From contig NZ_NSGE01000012.1 in NCBI RefSeq assembly GCF_002294985.1, positions 1-64,000 on the forward strand: a stretch of 64,000 nucleotides of DNA, given 5' to 3'. Source of the stretch: Mesorhizobium sp. WSM3862. GTDB lineage: Bacteria > Pseudomonadota > Alphaproteobacteria > Rhizobiales > Rhizobiaceae. The notes beneath the pieces were generated by a model, which was not told where the DNA came from, made no database searches, and saw nothing but the letters and a program-made list of their open reading frames with translations. The number at the start of each line of letters is the position of its first letter. Positions within the stretch are counted from its first letter, which is position 1. Of this stretch, positions 1-10,870 are shown piece by piece. Made by a program: the position numbers and the translations under genes.

Positions 1-766
1 ACGATACATTGAAGCTGGTGCTGGTGAAGGGGCTTGCGTCGTCGGTGTCCTGGCCCTTGATCAGCAGCGAGGCCGCGTCGGTCTTCACCTCGTTGGCCTG
101 GAACTGGATGTAGGCGCTGGTGATGATCGCGCCTTGCGGGATGTCAATACCGGTGAAGCGGAGGCCGACCGTCTGGCGGGTGCTGCTTTCAAAACCCAAC
201 TCCAGATCGTTGATGTTGGTCGAAATCGTACCGGAGCCTTTCTCCTCGACGTCGTCGCCGGCGCTCGCCAGCCTCGTTTTGAACACCGGGTCGGCCCCGA
301 GGGCACTGGTGACGGTAAACTCGGACGCCGTCGCGGTGCCGGCGTTGGATGCGATACCGGCACTGGTCGCTTCCTCGGTGGTGTCTGGTAGGCCCGCACG
401 GTGCCAGAAGCCCGAGGTATAGCCTGTTACGCTGTCAGGAAGAGTGCCGTCGAGATGAATGCCAATTCTGGCTGCAGCTTCGGTAAGGCCGTTCAGGCCG
501 GCATTGATCCCGCCTGTCGAGGTGTGGCCGGCAATGAGGGTATCGATCGCGGTCGCGCCTTGATGCGTGCCATCGCTGTTAACGCTTTTGTCGCTTCCGG
601 CAGCAAGACTGCCGGAGCCGGGAGCTTCCCCAATCGCCGAGGCCCTTGACGTGCTGTCATGGTTCTGCTTGCCCGCATTCGGAGCGCCAGTACTAGCTGT
701 TGGGACGGGCCCGTCATCGATCGTTTGAAGGCCTTCGAGGGAGGACCAGGAGCCGAACCACGTCAT
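1..766 (-). CDS. Partial secreted low-complexity protein with a beta-sandwich-like repeat module (C-terminus beyond window)
   Basis: An open frame runs leftward off the window edge. The first part is rich in Gly/Ser/Ala/Thr, as in surface linker regions. It is followed by a motif of the type DLELGFESSTRQTVGLRF, then IPQGAIITSAYIQF and LLIKGQDTDDASPF. That pattern is familiar from large secreted rhizobial proteins (calcium-binding or phosphoesterase-containing exoproteins) with a DNRLRE-like beta module; the family call is from memory. The frame stays open up to an ATG at 892, directly preceded by an in-frame TGA. I prefer the ATG at 766 because the first ~40 residues from 892 are Arg/Gly-rich and unconvincing. 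No signal peptide is obvious, which suits type I secretion with a C-terminal signal off-window. Confidence 0.55.
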   Translation of the reverse strand, partial: MTWFGSWSSLEGLQTIDDGPVPTASTGAPNAGKQNHDSTSRASAIGEAPGSGSLAAGSDKSVNSDGTHQGATAIDTLIAGHTSTGGINAGLNGLTEAAARIGIHLDGTLPDSVTGYTSGFWHRAGLPDTTEEATSAGIASNAGTATASEFTVTSALGADPVFKTRLASAGDDVEEKGSGTISTNINDLELGFESSTRQTVGLRFTGIDIPQGAIITSAYIQFQANEVKTDAASLLIKGQDTDDASPFTSTSFNVS

Positions 767-892
767 GCAGGCGCCAAGGCTCCCGCTAATCCCAGGTGTC
801 CAGAGTCGTTCCGACAAACCATGTCTTCCTCGCCGTCCATGATAAGGCGCCCAGCCTCGGCCTGGATCGCTGCAGCCTCGAACCGGTCGCAT

Positions 893-1527
893 TCACCCGC
901 GCGCTGGCGCTATTTACGATGATCCAAACAGAATGGTGCGGAAGCTAATTTGTAGTATTATTTCAGGCAATTCTGCTACCTCACAACGGCCATCTTGTCA
1001 GACGAATGACTTAGAATTGCGCTCATAGTCTAGACAACAAACCGGTGGTTCGGCGCGAGGAGTTTCCGACTTAGGCGCGTGCAGAACTATCCGCGGGGAC
1101 ACTGCTCTTTCGGGGTAGAATCGTCGTCTCAAAGTTTGCGATCTTGAGAAAAACCATCGAGAACACGTCAGCCGTCGTGTCGCTCGCCAAGTCGAAGCTG
1201 GATGTTTTGCGCACGAACGGCTCCGGCCTCCATATGAAACGGTAATTGGAAAGAGGCAGCTCAGTGGCGCCCCGTGTGGGTAGTCACTGGGGATCAACAA
1301 GGTTGAACGCGCGAACATGATCGTCCGTTCAATCGGCACAATGTCTGCACGTACGACCACCGGGAGTTACGCCGCGGGACGCACATCTGAGTCACGGCGA
1401 AAGGAACCAGTTCGGCTGCTGTGCGCCGCATCTCGGCCGCAACGATGTTGACTGCAGTTGCCTATAAGCCGACATCTGATTGGGGGTCGCGCTAGACAAT
1501 CCACGGTGGCGCCATTACGTGCAAGGA
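893..1527. other. Intergenic region with no supported gene
   Basis: About 630 bases with only short, overlapping open frames on both strands. Their translations are Arg/Ser/Cys-rich and have no recognisable motif or good ribosome binding site. Base composition looks less GC-rich than the neighbouring pump genes. I see nothing to annotate. Confidence 0.5.
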
Positions 1528-1755
1528 TCATGAGACCATACTCGGTAGGCCTGCGACTTGGACGATATCTGCCGCAGCCCGATTAAGGCAGGCGCTCGCC
1601 ATTTCGCGACGCGGCGAAGCTTCTGGTCCGCGATACCCTCCGATCCAGCTATTCGTACCGACCGTTTTCGCCGGAACAACGTTGTTCGAAACATATGCGG
1701 AAATCACGTCTGCCATGAGTTCCAAAATTGCATCTTTCGAGGCGTCGTCGGTCAT
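1528..1755 (-). pseudogene. Truncated MucR/Ros-family regulator remnant
   Basis: The first ~32 residues (TDDASKDAILELMADVISAY, then VSNNVVPA) match the conserved N-terminus of MucR/Ros regulators, which in rhizobia control exopolysaccharide and surface genes. Full-length members are about 140 residues and carry a C2H2-like zinc finger. Here the sequence diverges after VVPA into 43 unrelated residues with no Cys/His finger and then stops. The ATG at 1755 has a purine-rich GAGAGA upstream. It lies 33 bases downstream of the efflux outer-membrane gene on the same strand. Most likely a deletion or recombination relic; a short functional protein cannot be excluded but could not bind DNA in the usual way. 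Confidence 0.6.
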
Positions 1756-1787
1756 TTCTCTCTGCTCTGATTGACCGTGCATCTTGT

Positions 1788-3287
1788 TCACTGCGCCACG
1801 GCTCTTGACGCGAAGCGTGGCCCAGTCGTGACATCGATGATCTCTGGTGTCGTGCTGTCGACGACGCCGTCCCAGCCGCCGCCGAGCGCCTTGTTCAATG
1901 CTATATAGTCGGTGGCGATCGACACTCGGCTTTGGAGCAGAGTGTCGTCGGCTGAGTAGGCCGATCGCTCGGCATCCAGCACATCGAGAAGGCTCGTCTC
2001 GCCCGCCTTGTAGAGCGTCCTTTCCAGCCTCGCGGCTTCGCCATAGGATTTCGCGGAAGAGGCGAGCCTGCCGTTTCTGATGCGCTCCTGCGATAGTGAA
2101 ACCGTTGAGTTCTCCACGTCTTCCAGCGCGGTCAGCACGGCGGCCTTGTATGCAATGAAGTACTGGTCGCGCTGGGCTTTGGCGACGTCGACGGCCGCCC
2201 GCAACTGGCCGCCGTTAAACAGCGGCACGCTGAGCGCCGGACCGAACGACCAGCCGATGGTGGAGTTCCTGCCGAGATCGCCGAGCTTGAGGGATGTGGT
2301 GCTGATGTCGCCGGTCAGGCTGACGCTCGGATAGCGCGCCGCCTCGGCCTGGCCGATCTTGGCGGTGGACTGCGCATACTGCCGCTCAGCCATGCGCACG
2401 TCCGGACGGGTGAGCAGGATGTCGGCCGGGATGCCGGTCGGGATCGGCAGGCGGGGCGCTGGGATCGGCTTGGTGCGCTTCAGCCGCTCGGTAAGGGCCG
2501 CCGGCGGCCGGCCAGTCAGCACCGAAAGCCGGTGCACGGCTTCGGCGTAGCTTGCTTCCAGCGTCGGAATCTCCGCTTCCGTGCTGCTTGCCTGTCCCAT
2601 GGCCTTGGCGACATCTGCCGCCGTCGCGGTGCCGGCCAGGGCCATCGTGCTGGTAAGCTCGGCGGTCTGCCTTTGTGACGCAGCCGAGCGCCGGGCCAGC
2701 GCGACGCGGGTCTGATAGCCGCGCGCCTGGATATAGTTGGAGGCGACATCACCGACCAAGGTCAGAAGGGTCGATCGCAGGTGTTCCTCGGAAGCGTCGA
2801 CGCCATAGCTGGCGGCCTCGACGCCGCGGCGGTTCGCGCCAAAGAGGTCGAGTTCCCAGCTGGCATCGAAGCCTGCCTGGTACTGGTCATAGGTTGTGCT
2901 GGTTGCCGTGCCCGAGTTGGTTGCTGCGGTCCTATTGCGGGTAGCCGAGGCCGAACCCTCGGCGGATGGTAGCAACTTGCCCACCGACTGGCGGTAGCTT
3001 GCCCGCGCCTCGCGGATTTTGGCCTTGGCGCTCGCGACATCGAGATTGCCGGCGACCGCTTCCTCCACGAGCGCGTTCAACTCGGGATCGCGCAGGCGCT
3101 GCCACCATTGCGACAGCTGCACCGGCTTAGCCGGCTTCACCGCCTTCTGCCCGCTCCAACTCGCTGGCATTGCCAGAAGAGACTTCTGGTAATCCGGACC
3201 GACGACGCATCCCGAGAGCAGGGCAGCGGCAAACGCGGGCAAAAGAAGCCCCTTCGCGGTCGCGAGACCGCGTTCAAAACCTGGCAT
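1788..3287 (-). CDS. RND efflux outer-membrane channel lipoprotein (OprM/NodT family)
   Basis: A 499-residue TolC-like outer membrane factor that lets RND pumps export substrate across the outer membrane. The N-terminus has a hydrophobic signal ending in the lipobox LLSGC (Cys27), followed by VVGPDYQ, the usual start of NodT/OprM proteins. Two repeats of coiled-coil hairpin type fill the rest, including RPDVRMAERQYAQS and the second-repeat segment GAALSVPLF-like near residue 350. It is the last gene of a five-gene leftward efflux operon, 12 bases after the preceding pump gene, and the only outer-membrane factor present, so both pumps probably share it. Confidence 0.93.
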   Translation of the reverse strand: MPGFERGLATAKGLLLPAFAAALLSGCVVGPDYQKSLLAMPASWSGQKAVKPAKPVQLSQWWQRLRDPELNALVEEAVAGNLDVASAKAKIREARASYRQSVGKLLPSAEGSASATRNRTAATNSGTATSTTYDQYQAGFDASWELDLFGANRRGVEAASYGVDASEEHLRSTLLTLVGDVASNYIQARGYQTRVALARRSAASQRQTAELTSTMALAGTATAADVAKAMGQASSTEAEIPTLEASYAEAVHRLSVLTGRPPAALTERLKRTKPIPAPRLPIPTGIPADILLTRPDVRMAERQYAQSTAKIGQAEAARYPSVSLTGDISTTSLKLGDLGRNSTIGWSFGPALSVPLFNGGQLRAAVDVAKAQRDQYFIAYKAAVLTALEDVENSTVSLSQERIRNGRLASSAKSYGEAARLERTLYKAGETSLLDVLDAERSAYSADDTLLQSRVSIATDYIALNKALGGGWDGVVDSTTPEIIDVTTGPRFASRAVAQ

Positions 3288-3299
3288 GGAAAGAAACCT

Positions 3300-6200
3300 C
3301 TATTCTTGAGTGGCTGTGGCTGGGGTCCCGTCCGTATCCTGCTTGGTCGCCTTGCCCTTGAAGATGCGGCGCACCCTGACGAAGAGAAGCGGCACCAGGA
3401 AGACGCCGATCACGGTCGCCGCGATCATGCCGCCCATCACGCCGAGGCCGACCGAGTTCTGCGCGCCCGAGCCCGCGCCGCTGGCGATCGCCAGAGGTGT
3501 GACGCCGAGAATGAAGGCCAGCGACGTCATCAGGATGGGCCTCAGGCGCTGTCGCGCCGCTTCGAGCGTTGCTTCGACCAGGCCCATGCCTGCCGCCTGC
3601 CGCTCGATGGCGAACTCGACGATGAGGATGGCGTTCTTCGAGGCAAGGCCGATCGTGGTGAGCAGGCCGACCTTGAAATAGACGTCGTTGGTCTGGCCAA
3701 AGAGGGTGGCCGCCGCCAGCGCACCGAAGATGCCGATCGGCACCGACAGCATCACCGCGAAGGGGATCGACCAGCTTTCGTAAAGCGCGGCAAGGCACAG
3801 GAACACGACCAGCGCCGAAATCGCGTAGAGCGACATCGCCTGGTTGCCGGAAAGCTTCTCCTGATGCGACAGGCCGGTCCATTCATGCGAATATCCGGCG
3901 GGCAGTTGCGCGGCCAGCCTGTCGATCTCGTCCATCGCCGCGCCTGAGCTTTGGCCGGCGGCCGCGGCGCCCTGGATCTCGACCGCCGCCGAGCCGTTGT
4001 AGCGTTCGAGGCGGGGCGATCCGTAGGTCCAGTGGCTGGAGGCGAAGGCCGAGAACGGCACCATGGCGCCGCTGGAGTTGCGGACCTGCCATTTGTCGAG
4101 ATCTTCCGGTTGCATACGGAAATCCGCGTCCGACTGCAGATAGACCGGCTTGACCCGTCCCCGATCGATAAAGTCGTTGACGTAGTCGCTGCCCCAGGCG
4201 CTCGACAGCGTGTTGTTGATGTCGGCGAGGCTGATGCCCAGCGCGCTGGCCTTTTCCTGGTCGATATCGACCGAAAATTGCGGCTGGTCCTCCTGGCCGT
4301 TGGGGCGTGTGTTGGCGAGCAGCGTGCTCTTCCCGGCCAAGCCGAGCAGCTGGTTGCGCGTCTGGATCAACGCCTCATGGCCGGCGCCATTGACATCCTG
4401 GAGGTAGAACTCGAAGCCGTTGGTGTTGCCGAAACCCTGGATTGCCGGTGGGGCGAGGGCGAAGACTTGGGCATCCCTGATCTTGGAGAAGGCGGCCATG
4501 GCGCGGCCGGCGACCGCAGACACGGAAAGAGCCTTGGTCTTGCGCTGGTCGAAATCCTTCATCCGCACGAAGGCGATGCCGACATTCTGCCCGGAGCCGC
4601 CGAAGCCGAAGCCGGAAGCCGTGAACACGCCTTCGACCGCGTCCTTCTCCTCGTTGAGATAGTGGTCGGTCACCTGAGCCAGCACGCGCTGGGTGCGGTC
4701 CTGCGTCGCGCCGGCCGGCAGTGAAGCGCTGGTGATCAGGATGCCCTGATCCTCATCCGGCAGGAACGAGCTCGGCAGACGGGCGAACATCCAGCCCATG
4801 GCAACGACGATGACGAGGAACACGGCAAGGAAGCGCCAGGAACGGTTGATGATGCCGTGCGAGCCGTCGCGGTAGGCGATGGTGCTGCGATCGAACATGC
4901 GGTTGAACCAGCCGAACGGACCCCTTTGCGTCGCATGGTCCTTGGCCGGGCGCAGGATGGTGGCGCAGAGCGCCGGCGTCAGCACCAGTGCCACCAGCAC
5001 CGAGAGCACCATCGCCGAGACGATGGTGACCGAGAACTGCCGGTAGATGATGCCGGTGGATCCGCCGAAGAAGGCCATCGGCACGAACACGGCCGACAGC
5101 ACGGTGGCGATGCCGATCAGCGCGCCGGTGATCTCGTTCATCGATTTGCGCGTAGCCTCCTTCGGCGGCAGGCCTTCCTCGTGCATGACGCGCTCGACAT
5201 TCTCGACCACGACGATGGCGTCGTCGACGAGCAGGCCGATGGCCAAAACCATGGCGAACATGGTGAGCGTGTTGATCGAATAGCCGAAGAAGGAGAGCAC
5301 GCCGAATGTGCCGAGCAGCACCACCGGCACGGCGATCGTCGGAATGATGGTAGCGCGCAGGTTCTGCAGGAAAAGCAACATCACCAGGAACACCAGCACG
5401 ATCGCTTCGGCGAGCGTCTTCACCACTTCCTCGATCGAAAGCCGCACGAAGGGTGAAGTGTCATACGGGTAGACGACCTCGACGCCTTGCGGGAAGGTCG
5501 AGCTCAGGCGATTGATCGTCGTGCGTACAGCTTCCGCCGTGCTGATCGCGTTCGCGCCGGTCGCCAGGCTGATGGCGACGCCGGCGGCCGGCTTGCCGTT
5601 GTAATGGGCTTGGGTGGTGTAGCTTTCGGCGCCGATCTCGACCTTGGCAACATCGTTCAGCCGCACCAGCGAGCCGTCGGTATTGCTCTTCAGGATGATG
5701 TTGCGGAACTGCTCGGCGGTCTGCAGCCGGCTCTTCGCCGTCACCGTGGCGTTGAGCTGTTGGCCCTTGCGCGCCGGGAGCCCGCCGAGCTGGCCGGCCG
5801 AGACCTGCGTGTTCTGCGCCTCGACGGCCGTGGCGACATCGCTCGGCATCAGCGCGTATTGCGCTAGTTTGTCCGGGTCGAGCCAGATGCGCATGGCATA
5901 GCCGGAGCCGAAAAGCTGCGTCGAGCCGACGCCTTCGACACGCTTCAGCGTGTCGTTGACGGTTGAGTCGACATAGTCCGCGAGGTCGGTCGAGTTCATC
6001 TTGCCGTCGCTGGAGACGAAGCCGATGACCATCAGGAAGCCGGTCGAGGATTTGGAGACGGTGATGCCGTTGTTCTGGACGACCTGCGGCAGCTGCGACT
6101 GTACCAGCTGCAGCTTGTTCTGCGTCTGCACCTGGGCGGTGTCCGCGTTGGCGCCGCTGGTGAAGGTCAGCGTGATCGAGGCCTGTCCGGTCGAGGTCGA

Positions 6201-6443
6201 CGTCGCCGTCATATAGTCGAGATTGTCGATACCGGTCATGCTCTGTTCGATGACCTTGGTCACCGAGTTCTCGACGGTCTGGGCGTCGGCGCCGGGGTAG
6301 GTGGCGCTGATGTTGACGGTGGTGGGAGCGATCTGCGGGTATTGCGAGATCGGCAGCGACTGCAGCGCCAAGAGGCCGCCCAGCATGATCACGATGGCGA
6401 TCACCCAGGCGAAGATCGGCCGGTTGATGAAGAATCCCGACAT
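3300..6443 (-). CDS. RND multidrug efflux permease, HAE1 family (AcrB/MexB-like), second pump of the operon
   Basis: A 1047-residue inner-membrane proton/drug antiporter. The start at 6443 gives the classic [17 protein letters not shown] beginning; the frame extends 18 codons further upstream but that would overlap the preceding gene heavily. Seen are the [10 protein letters not shown] and [10 protein letters not shown] porter-domain motifs and the proton-relay pair in [16 protein letters not shown] of TM4, plus the repeated second half with [23 protein letters not shown]. Length fits AcrB (1049). It begins 4 bases after the adaptor stop codon, indicating co-translation with the upstream adaptor. 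Substrate cannot be read from sequence. Confidence 0.95.
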   Translation of the reverse strand: MSGFFINRPIFAWVIAIVIMLGGLLALQSLPISQYPQIAPTTVNISATYPGADAQTVENSVTKVIEQSMTGIDNLDYMTATSTSTGQASITLTFTSGANADTAQVQTQNKLQLVQSQLPQVVQNNGITVSKSSTGFLMVIGFVSSDGKMNSTDLADYVDSTVNDTLKRVEGVGSTQLFGSGYAMRIWLDPDKLAQYALMPSDVATAVEAQNTQVSAGQLGGLPARKGQQLNATVTAKSRLQTAEQFRNIILKSNTDGSLVRLNDVAKVEIGAESYTTQAHYNGKPAAGVAISLATGANAISTAEAVRTTINRLSSTFPQGVEVVYPYDTSPFVRLSIEEVVKTLAEAIVLVFLVMLLFLQNLRATIIPTIAVPVVLLGTFGVLSFFGYSINTLTMFAMVLAIGLLVDDAIVVVENVERVMHEEGLPPKEATRKSMNEITGALIGIATVLSAVFVPMAFFGGSTGIIYRQFSVTIVSAMVLSVLVALVLTPALCATILRPAKDHATQRGPFGWFNRMFDRSTIAYRDGSHGIINRSWRFLAVFLVIVVAMGWMFARLPSSFLPDEDQGILITSASLPAGATQDRTQRVLAQVTDHYLNEEKDAVEGVFTASGFGFGGSGQNVGIAFVRMKDFDQRKTKALSVSAVAGRAMAAFSKIRDAQVFALAPPAIQGFGNTNGFEFYLQDVNGAGHEALIQTRNQLLGLAGKSTLLANTRPNGQEDQPQFSVDIDQEKASALGISLADINNTLSSAWGSDYVNDFIDRGRVKPVYLQSDADFRMQPEDLDKWQVRNSSGAMVPFSAFASSHWTYGSPRLERYNGSAAVEIQGAAAAGQSSGAAMDEIDRLAAQLPAGYSHEWTGLSHQEKLSGNQAMSLYAISALVVFLCLAALYESWSIPFAVMLSVPIGIFGALAAATLFGQTNDVYFKVGLLTTIGLASKNAILIVEFAIERQAAGMGLVEATLEAARQRLRPILMTSLAFILGVTPLAIASGAGSGAQNSVGLGVMGGMIAATVIGVFLVPLLFVRVRRIFKGKATKQDTDGTPATATQE

Positions 6444-6447
6444 CGCT

Positions 6448-7740
6448 TCAGTTCCCGGTTGCGCCAGAGGCCGGCTGCTTGGCGGCACCGGCGGCATTGC
6501 CGCCGGTGGCGGTCGCCGAGGCGGAGCTCTGCTGGCGGTCCTTGATCTCGCCGGTCGTTTCGTCGATCGTCACTTCGACCGCTGTCGCGTCGCCTCCGGC
6601 GCGCACCAGCTGCAGGCCCTCGACGATGACGCGGTCGCCGTCGCCGACGCCCGAATCCACCAGCCAGTTGTTGCCGACGCCGTTGCGCACGCTGAGCACG
6701 CGCTGCTCGACCTTGCCCTGGGCATTGACGACCATGGCCGTCGCCTGGCCCTTGGGGTCGCGGGTGACGCCCCGCTGCGGCACCAGGAAGCTGTTTTGGG
6801 CGACGCCTTCCTCAACGATGGCGCGCACATACATGCCAGGCAGCAGCAGGCGGTCGGGATTGGGGAACTGGGCTCTGAGCGCAAAGGTGCCGGTCGACTG
6901 GTCGACATTGGCGCCGGCGAACTCCAGCTTGCCGTTCTGCGCGTAGATGGTGCCGTTGTCGAGCTTCAGCTTGACGCTGACATTGGTCCCGCTGAATTTC
7001 AGCCGGCCTTCGTTGATCGCCTGGCGCAGATTGAGCAGGTTGGTGCTGGACTGCGTGACGTCGACATTGATCGGATCGAGCGAGCGAATGGTGGTCAGCA
7101 CCGTTTCCTGGTTGGCGGTGACCAGCGCGCCCGGCGTCAGCGAGGATTTGTCGATGCGCCCGGCGATCGGCGCGGTGATCGAGGTGCGATCGAGGCTGAT
7201 CTTTGCGGTTTCGACGCTGGCCTTGGCGGCTGCGACGTCGGCCTGCGCCTGCGCCAGCGTCGCGGCGGCATCATCGTAATCCTGCTTCGAGACGACGTTC
7301 TGCTTCAGCAGCCCGGCATAGCGGTCGAACTTGGCCTGGGCGGTGGGCACCGCGGCTTCAGCCTTCTGCTGCGTAGCGACGGCGCTGTCATAGGCGGCCT
7401 GATAGCTCGCCGGGTCGATGAGGTAGAGCGGCTGCCCCGCCACCACCTCGGCGCCTTCCTGGAACAGCCGCTGCCGGATGATGCCGTCGACCTGCGGGCG
7501 TACCTCGGCCACGAGCGAGGCAGCGGTCCGGCCCGGCAGCTCGGCGGTGATCGCGACCGATTGCGGATGCAGGGTGACGACGCCGACCTCAGGCCTGCCG
7601 GCGCCTCCCATGCCGGCGGGCACCTGGCTCTTCTCCTGCGAGCAGGCTGCAAGCAACAGCGCGGCACAAAGCGTGCCTGCCCAGGCAGACAGGCGGCGCG
7701 GCCGCGCCAGCGAAAGAGAACGATTAGGCTGGATATGCAT
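6448..7740 (-). CDS. RND efflux periplasmic adaptor (AcrA/MexA-type), lipoprotein, second adaptor
   Basis: A 430-residue membrane fusion protein linking the downstream HAE1 pump to the outer-membrane channel. The signal peptide ends at a lipobox with Cys33 (LLLAACSQ). The barrel-sandwich hybrid motif [20 protein letters not shown] and later [19 protein letters not shown] are characteristic of AcrA. A Ser/Ala/Gly-rich C-terminal tail follows. Its start codon lies inside the end of the first pump gene (17-base overlap), tying the two pump units into one transcript. Confidence 0.95.
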   Translation of the reverse strand: MHIQPNRSLSLARPRRLSAWAGTLCAALLLAACSQEKSQVPAGMGGAGRPEVGVVTLHPQSVAITAELPGRTAASLVAEVRPQVDGIIRQRLFQEGAEVVAGQPLYLIDPASYQAAYDSAVATQQKAEAAVPTAQAKFDRYAGLLKQNVVSKQDYDDAAATLAQAQADVAAAKASVETAKISLDRTSITAPIAGRIDKSSLTPGALVTANQETVLTTIRSLDPINVDVTQSSTNLLNLRQAINEGRLKFSGTNVSVKLKLDNGTIYAQNGKLEFAGANVDQSTGTFALRAQFPNPDRLLLPGMYVRAIVEEGVAQNSFLVPQRGVTRDPKGQATAMVVNAQGKVEQRVLSVRNGVGNNWLVDSGVGDGDRVIVEGLQLVRAGGDATAVEVTIDETTGEIKDRQQSSASATATGGNAAGAAKQPASGATGN

Positions 7741-10700
7741 TGACAGTTTCTTTCACTGGGGTTGCGGCGCTTGCCTGATCGGTAGCGCCGGGCGCTTCGA
7801 CCAACAGCTTGCGGAGGTGACGGGCGAGGAAACGCTGGATGTCACCCATCAAGGTGTAGACCACCGGCACGTAGACGAGGCTGAGCACGGTCGAGGAGAT
7901 GAGCCCGCCGATCACGGCGATCGCCATCGGCGCACGCGTCTCGGCGTCGGCGCCGATGCCGAGCGCGATCGGCAGCATGCCGGCGCCCATGGCGATCGAT
8001 GTCATGACGATGGGCCGGGCCCGCTTGCGGGCAGCATCGAGCAGTGCCTCGAAGCGGCTCATGCCGTGCTCCTTCTCGGCGACCAGAACATATTCGACGA
8101 GCAGGATCGAGTTCTTGGCCGCGATGCCCATCAGCATCAGTATGCCGATCAAGGGCGAGACGCCAAGCGCCTTGCCGGTGATGAGGAGGAAACCAAGCGC
8201 GCCGCCGACCGAGAGCGGCAAGGCGACCAGGATGGTCACCGGTTGCACGAAGCTGCGGAAGAGCAGCACCAGCGTCAGGTACATCAGGATAATGCCGGCG
8301 GCGATTGCCGTCGCGAAACCAGAAAACAGCTCCTGCATGCGTTGGGCATCGCCGCGCGCCAGCTCATGCACGCCCTGCGGCAGGCTTTTCATCGCGGGCA
8401 GGGCGCGGATGGCTTCGGCCGCCTGACCGAGCGTCAGGCCGGAAAGATCCGCCTCGACCGTGGCGCTGCGGCTTCTGTCGACACGCGTGATGCTGTTCGG
8501 GCCGGCGTTGAAGCCGATATCGGCGACGGCGCCAAGCGGCACCGTGCCCATGCTGCCGATCAGCGGCAGCATGGCGAGCTTTGCCGGATCGTCGATGGCA
8601 CCGTCGGGCAAGGTGACGACGATCGACACTTGGCGGTCGCCGAGATTGTATTTCGCCAGGCTGGTGTCGGCGTCGCCGATGGTGGCGATCTTCACCGTCG
8701 CGGCGATCTCGGTCGGCGTGACGCCAAGCTCGGCCGCCTTGGCGCTGTCGGGCCGCACGATCAGCTCAGGCTTGGTGGTGGCCGCGGTCGAGGTCGGATT
8801 GATTAGCCCGCGAACCGATTTCATGCCGTCGACCAGCGCGTTGCTCGCCCTCTCGAGGGCCGCGCCATCGTCGCCGACCAGCGTGATCGATACCTTGGCG
8901 CCGGCGAAGCCGTCGGCGCCGAACTGGACGCGGGCGCCGGGAATGCCGTTTAGCTTCGGCGAGGCCTCGGCCTCGAATTGCTGCTGGCTCATCGTCCGCT
9001 CGGCGCGCGGCTTCAGGTTGACCGTGACGGTCGCCGTCCGCACTTCGGCTGAGCTCGAGCTTTGGTTGGGTCCGCCGCCCGAAGACGCAGCCGTGCCAAT
9101 GGTGGCAAATATGCTGTTGACGGCCGGCTCCTTCTGCAGCCGTCTGGTGATGTCCTGCACCACCGCCGTGGTCTGCTCGATGGTCGAGCCGGGCTGCAAC
9201 TCGACCGAGATCATCGAGCGGCCGCGGTCGGCCGCCGCCATGAACTCGGTCGGCAGCCGGGTCGCCAGCAGCATCGAACCGGCGAAGAAGGCAATACCGG
9301 CCAGCAATGTGATCCAGCGGTAATCGAGCGCGTTGCGCAGCAGCCACAGATACGTCGGCACCCAGGCAGGCAAATCATCCTCGTCATGGCCGCCGGCGCG
9401 CACCAGATAGGCGCCCATCAGCGGGGTGAGCATGCGCGCCACCAAGAGCGAAAACAGCACCGAAACGCAGACGGCGACGGCGAAGGAGAAGAAGAACTTG
9501 CCGGGAATGCCGGGCATGAAGGCAACGGGCAGGAACACGGCGACGATGGTCGCGGTGGTCGCCACAACGGCGAGGCCGATCTCGTCGGCCGCTTCGATTG
9601 CCGCCTGGTAGGCGCTGATGCCAGTCTGGCGCATATGGCGCACGATGTTCTCGATCTCGACTATGGCATCATCGACAAGGATGCCGACGACCAGCGAAAG
9701 CGCCAGCAGCGTGATGTTGTTGAGCGAGATGTCGAAGGCCGCCATCACCGCGAAGGTCGGGATCAGCGACAGAGGCATCGCCACCGCCGAGACCAGCGTT
9801 GCCCTGATGTCGCGCAGGAACAGCCAGACCACGCCGACAGCGAGCAGCGCGCCCAGCCATAGAGCTTCGAAGGCGGCGTCGTAGCTTTCCTGGACGAAGC
9901 CGGACGAGGAGGTGACTTCGGTGAACTTCGCGACGCTGGTCTTGGCGGCCATTTCGGCGATCGCGGCGCGGGCGGCCTTGACCACGTCGATCTCGCTCGA
10001 GCCGACCGATCTGTAGACATTGAAGGCGACGACCTGCCTGCCGTCGAGATAGGCGGCCTGGCGCGGCTTTTCCCAGCTGTCGACGACAGTGCCGAGGTCG
10101 GAGAGCTTGACATCGCCGGCGCCGCTCAGCGCGATGCGTGTGTCGGCCAGCGCCTCCACGGTCGTTGCGCTGGCGAGCGTGCGCACCGACTGCTCCTGGC
10201 CGCCGATATTGGCGCGGCCGCCCGGCTGGTTGACGTTGTTGGAGGCGAGCGTCTGGCTGACATCGCCGGCGCTGATGCCGAGAGCCGCAAGCCGGTCGGG
10301 ATCGAGCTCGACGCGGATGACGCGATCGACGCCGCCGGAACGGGTGATCTTGGAGACGCCGTCGACGCCGAGCAGGACCTTGGCGACGTCATTGTCGATG
10401 TACCAGCTCAGCGCGTCGGGCGACATGGTCGGCGCCTCGACGACGAAGGTGAGCACCGAATTGCCGGTTGCGTTGACCTTCGCCACGACCGGCGTCTGGG
10501 CCGCGGCCGGCAGGCTGGACTGCACGCCGGAGACGGCGTTGCGGACATCGTTGGTCGCGGTCTCGGGGTCGGTGCCGAGGGTGAATTCGATGGTGGTGAC
10601 GGAAGAGCCCTCGCTGATCGAGGTCGAGACATCGTCGACTGCTTCGAGAGTCGCGACCGCGTTCTCGATGACACGCGCGACCTGGACTTCCATTTCGCTC

Positions 10701-10870
10701 GGCGCTGCGCCCGGCTGCGCCACCGTGACGGTGACGGTCGGCAGGTCGATGTCGGGCATATTGTTGGTGCGCAGCTGCATGAAGCCGTAAACGCCGGCAA
10801 CGCTGAGCGACAGGAACAGCACGATGGTCGGAACCGGATTGCGGATCGACCAGGAGGAGATGGCGTTCAT
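7724..10870 (-). CDS. RND efflux permease (MdtB/MdtC-like branch), first pump of the operon
   Basis: A 1048-residue RND antiporter distinct from the second pump: it starts MNAISSWSIRNPVPTIVLFL and has the porter motif MPDIDLPTVTVTVAQPGAAP, which resembles the MdtB/MdtC and heavy-substrate branch more than AcrB. The TM4 acid pair is present in ILVDDAIVEIENIVRHM, as is the second-half motif GIAAKNSILLVEYVLVAEKE. It overlaps the upstream adaptor stop by ATGA (10867-10870) and the next adaptor by 17 bases. Both halves are intact, so a working pump is expected. Confidence 0.94.
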   Translation of the reverse strand: MNAISSWSIRNPVPTIVLFLSLSVAGVYGFMQLRTNNMPDIDLPTVTVTVAQPGAAPSEMEVQVARVIENAVATLEAVDDVSTSISEGSSVTTIEFTLGTDPETATNDVRNAVSGVQSSLPAAAQTPVVAKVNATGNSVLTFVVEAPTMSPDALSWYIDNDVAKVLLGVDGVSKITRSGGVDRVIRVELDPDRLAALGISAGDVSQTLASNNVNQPGGRANIGGQEQSVRTLASATTVEALADTRIALSGAGDVKLSDLGTVVDSWEKPRQAAYLDGRQVVAFNVYRSVGSSEIDVVKAARAAIAEMAAKTSVAKFTEVTSSSGFVQESYDAAFEALWLGALLAVGVVWLFLRDIRATLVSAVAMPLSLIPTFAVMAAFDISLNNITLLALSLVVGILVDDAIVEIENIVRHMRQTGISAYQAAIEAADEIGLAVVATTATIVAVFLPVAFMPGIPGKFFFSFAVAVCVSVLFSLLVARMLTPLMGAYLVRAGGHDEDDLPAWVPTYLWLLRNALDYRWITLLAGIAFFAGSMLLATRLPTEFMAAADRGRSMISVELQPGSTIEQTTAVVQDITRRLQKEPAVNSIFATIGTAASSGGGPNQSSSSAEVRTATVTVNLKPRAERTMSQQQFEAEASPKLNGIPGARVQFGADGFAGAKVSITLVGDDGAALERASNALVDGMKSVRGLINPTSTAATTKPELIVRPDSAKAAELGVTPTEIAATVKIATIGDADTSLAKYNLGDRQVSIVVTLPDGAIDDPAKLAMLPLIGSMGTVPLGAVADIGFNAGPNSITRVDRSRSATVEADLSGLTLGQAAEAIRALPAMKSLPQGVHELARGDAQRMQELFSGFATAIAAGIILMYLTLVLLFRSFVQPVTILVALPLSVGGALGFLLITGKALGVSPLIGILMLMGIAAKNSILLVEYVLVAEKEHGMSRFEALLDAARKRARPIVMTSIAMGAGMLPIALGIGADAETRAPMAIAVIGGLISSTVLSLVYVPVVYTLMGDIQRFLARHLRKLLVEAPGATDQASAATPVKETVNAYPA

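Noticed and set aside
998-1360. 120-codon leftward open frame
   Set aside because: Arg/Ser/Cys-rich, no motif, poor start context; no reason to treat it as a gene.
3108-3947. 279-codon rightward open frame opposite the efflux genes
   Set aside because: It is the antisense of intact pump/channel genes; its translation is Arg/His/Asp-rich with no motif and shows the usual shadow composition of high-GC DNA.
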